DNA of 64,000 bases from Onchocerca lupi. Its lineage: Eukaryota > Nematoda > Chromadorea > Rhabditida > Onchocercidae. The first letter of the stretch is position 1. Each line of letters begins with the position of its first letter. Positions 63,340 through 64,000 of the stretch are shown piece by piece. The translations under genes and the position numbers were made by a program. The notes under the pieces were generated by a model. It was given only the letters and a program-made list of their open reading frames with translations. It did no database searches and was not told the origin of the DNA. Location: the NCBI GenBank assembly GCA_028564675.1, contig JAOVVO010000354.1, positions 17,547-81,546 on the forward strand. The letters run 5' to 3'.

Positions 63340-63533
63340 CTTCGCACATCCACAAACGCGTAAAACGTTGAAGACATAACTGTAGACAAGGCAAGACCTG
63401 ACGCAATCTTAATACGGTGCATTGAATTTCGACGAACGGCGCAGCCTAGATGAATCCCTGTAACAAATGGACGGGTAGGCATATAATCTCGTACGCAACG
63501 TCTGATGCCACGTGCAGTATCGTCATATTCCAT
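63340..63533 (-). CDS. Uncharacterised short ORF upstream of chmp5, one hydrophobic segment
   Basis: On the minus strand an ATG opens 64 codons that end at a strong donor (GAAG|GTATAG) at 63340. The encoded peptide has an Arg-rich N-terminal half (RPFVTGIHLGCAVRR) and one hydrophobic helix (IASGLALSTVMSSTFYAFV) followed by basic residues. This is the general layout of small inner-mitochondrial-membrane subunits such as COX6C, but the similarity is only in shape. Spliced to the acceptor before chmp5 it would stop after three more codons, just before the chmp5 ATG, so it could be an upstream ORF or part of a dicistronic transcript. Reading through the donor gives 110 codons. Confidence 0.35.
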
Positions 63534-64000
63534 GCAATGAGTGCGAGCAGAGAGAGAGGGAGGGAGCGCTACAGCAAGTTATTCATGCACAGGTATGCTT
63601 TTCACCGCACCACCCAGAAGAAGAAGTGCGCTTTTCATTGCCAAATCGATTCGTGCTGTCTCATCTTCACGCTTTTTCTCTTCTTGGAGAGCCGCATTTT
63701 ACCGGCCACAATTCCCCTTATTTGAAAGTTCCGATTACCGTAAGATTATTTCATTATGAGAGTCTGCGTGTGGTGGGTCGCTTTTGACGTCATCACCCTC
63801 TTCCCTCACTTCATTTACGCTTGCGCAGCGCTTTGTTGGAACTTTTTTCTTCGTCAAGCCTCGATAAGATTACCACTTCGTTGTGCATGACGATTAAAAG
63901 CTGTCAGTCATTGCGTCATCATTGCGGTGGGATTTTGCAGTATAAAGTTTCCGTTATTGCTTATTGCATCTTTTTTTTTTTTTTTTTTTTTGGGTATTTT
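63534..64000. other. Upstream region at the window edge
   Basis: Somewhat GC-richer than the average, consistent with a promoter region upstream of the minus-strand chmp5 locus. Overlapping plus-strand open frames at 63450-63787 have no motifs. A poly(T) run lies at about 63971-63990. Confidence 0.4.

Noticed and set aside
63450..63787. Three overlapping plus-strand open frames
   Set aside because: They lie antisense to, or upstream of, the chmp5 region, with low-complexity Arg/Ser/Phe composition and no motifs.
1..64000. CRISPR arrays, rRNA, bacterial operons or phage-like features
   Set aside because: No spaced direct-repeat array, no rRNA core motifs and no bacterial gene organisation; every confident gene is a spliced animal gene.

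Overview
The window is AT-rich animal nuclear DNA with intron-rich, mostly single-copy genes. Conserved introns are short to medium with GT/AG borders, and TTTCAG-like acceptors lie directly before several start codons, as expected for spliced-leader trans-splicing. The gene set (unc-76/FEZ, an EEA-1 with N-terminal C2H2 and C-terminal FYVE, a secreted protein with nematode-type MIG-18-like fibronectin I modules, an SR protein of the rsp-1/2 type) points to a nematode. The low GC and long introns suggest a clade III (spirurid/filarial) worm; that last step is inference.

Layout: 0-3.4 kb holds no intact gene, only a broken coiled-coil relic on the minus strand. 3.5-6.6 kb: mannose-6-phosphate isomerase (+). 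8.9-16.4 kb: EEA-1-like early endosome tether (+, about 28 exons). 18.8-22.3 kb: secreted MIG-18-like protein (+). 25.1-28.4 kb: decayed tau-tubulin-kinase-type protein kinase (-). 29.9-33.0 kb: SR splicing factor (-), with a fragment matching the kinase relic inside one intron. 33.7-36.7 kb: mitochondrial t6A enzyme OSGEPL1/Qri7 (+), divergent from the SR gene. 37.9-50.0 kb: UNC-76/FEZ kinesin adaptor (-), stretched by long introns. 52.9-53.0 kb: a possible small gene. 53.4-58.1 kb: cytoplasmic dynein intermediate chain (+). 61.8-63.3 kb: CHMP5/Vps60 (-), with a short uncharacterised ORF just upstream.

The intact genes are mainly housekeeping and neuronal or trafficking functions: endosome tethering (EEA-1), ESCRT-III (CHMP5), microtubule transport (dynein IC, UNC-76), sugar metabolism, tRNA modification and splicing. 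I see no operon that unites them, no tRNA or rRNA gene, no CRISPR array and no intact transposon. I found no new biological system. The points most worth checking are non-canonical GC-AG introns, a 9-nt microexon, an eroded exon in eea-1, the inverted kinase-exon duplication and a GC-rich hairpin in the SR gene intron, and a 194-bp palindromic element. Exon borders were read by eye from splice signals and reading-frame continuity; in the intact genes the exon lengths sum to a multiple of three.
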